Assembly: GCA_900553905.1 (NCBI GenBank)
Contig: USFL01000110.1
Location: 1 to 5,789, forward strand
Reading direction: 5' to 3'
Origin: an uncultured Eubacteriales bacterium
Lineage (GTDB): Bacteria; Bacillota; Clostridia; Christensenellales; Aristaeellaceae
Length of the DNA: 5,789 nucleotides
Shown here in pieces: positions 5,667 through 5,789 of this stretch (position 1 is the first letter of the stretch; each line of letters begins with the position of its first letter). A program made the translations under genes and the position numbers. Under the pieces are notes generated by a model. The model was not told where the DNA came from, did no database searches, and worked only from the letters and a program-made list of their open reading frames with translations.

Positions 5667-5789
5667 CAGACTGTCAAATAACCCATTTGGGGAGGTTTGG
5701 AGGACCCGCAGGCCCGCAACCTCAATCGTCGCGGCGGCCGCTGGCCGCGTCCGCCGCTCGTTTCGGTTGACTCCTTCGGGTCGCTTTGC
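5667..5789 (-). other. Unassigned GC-rich, palindromic right edge, possibly 3' end of a leftward gene
   Basis: The last ~120 bases lie upstream of the leftward terminator, so they probably belong to a leftward transcript. All three - frames are open from the edge to at least 5724. One frame gives a basic 21-residue tail ending SGRRDD at a TGA (5724-5722), 55 nt before the terminator stem, a normal distance for a gene end. Nested dyads (5731-5737 with 5751-5757; 5734-5739 with 5743-5748) could equally mean a structured or repeated non-coding element. No domain can be recognised in so short a piece. Confidence 0.35.

Noticed and set aside
5612..5770. 52-residue rightward frame starting MSMGS
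   Set aside because: No ribosome binding site; it reads through a terminator hairpin and a palindromic stretch and has no recognisable features.

Overview
The window reads as a GC-rich Gram-positive genome, most likely a Clostridia-type Firmicute. This is inferred from strong AAGGAGG-type ribosome binding sites, a YugP-family membrane metallopeptidase, an XPD/DinG-like helicase of a clostridial type, a lipoprotein signal, and a very cysteine-rich protein resembling spore coat or exosporium proteins. No rRNA, tRNA, insertion sequence or CRISPR array is visible.

Left part (1-3885, + strand): three tightly packed genes, probably one operon. They are the 3' part of a YugP-like zinc metallopeptidase, a 770-residue protein joining a Cas4/RecB-type PD-(D/E)XK nuclease domain to an iron-sulfur XPD/DinG-like helicase, and a TraB/GumN-family predicted lipoprotein. 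The gap between the first two is 27 nt and the last two overlap by 25 nt. Their products act at the membrane, on DNA and at the cell surface, so their proximity is not by itself evidence of a shared pathway.

Middle (3886-4910, + strand): a separate unit. A candidate mother-cell (sigma-K/sigma-E-like) promoter lies inside an inverted repeat. It is followed by a 284-residue protein with 35 cysteines that ends in eight tetrapeptide repeats starting with Cys, and then by a hairpin that looks like an intrinsic terminator.

Right part (4911-5789, - strand): a small exported protein (121 aa) with a C-terminal Ada-like Cys/His metal-binding motif is transcribed leftward, convergent with the Cys-rich gene. 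It has a good sigma-A-type promoter at 5579-5607 and a leader of about 207 nt that can form alternative GC-rich hairpins. The leader is unidentified. To its right is a leftward intrinsic terminator (5641-5666) for a transcript entering from beyond the window, and the last ~120 bases are GC-rich, palindromic and unassigned.

The items most worth follow-up are the nuclease-helicase fusion, the Cys tetrapeptide array with its sporulation-type promoter, and the structured leader of the small exported protein.
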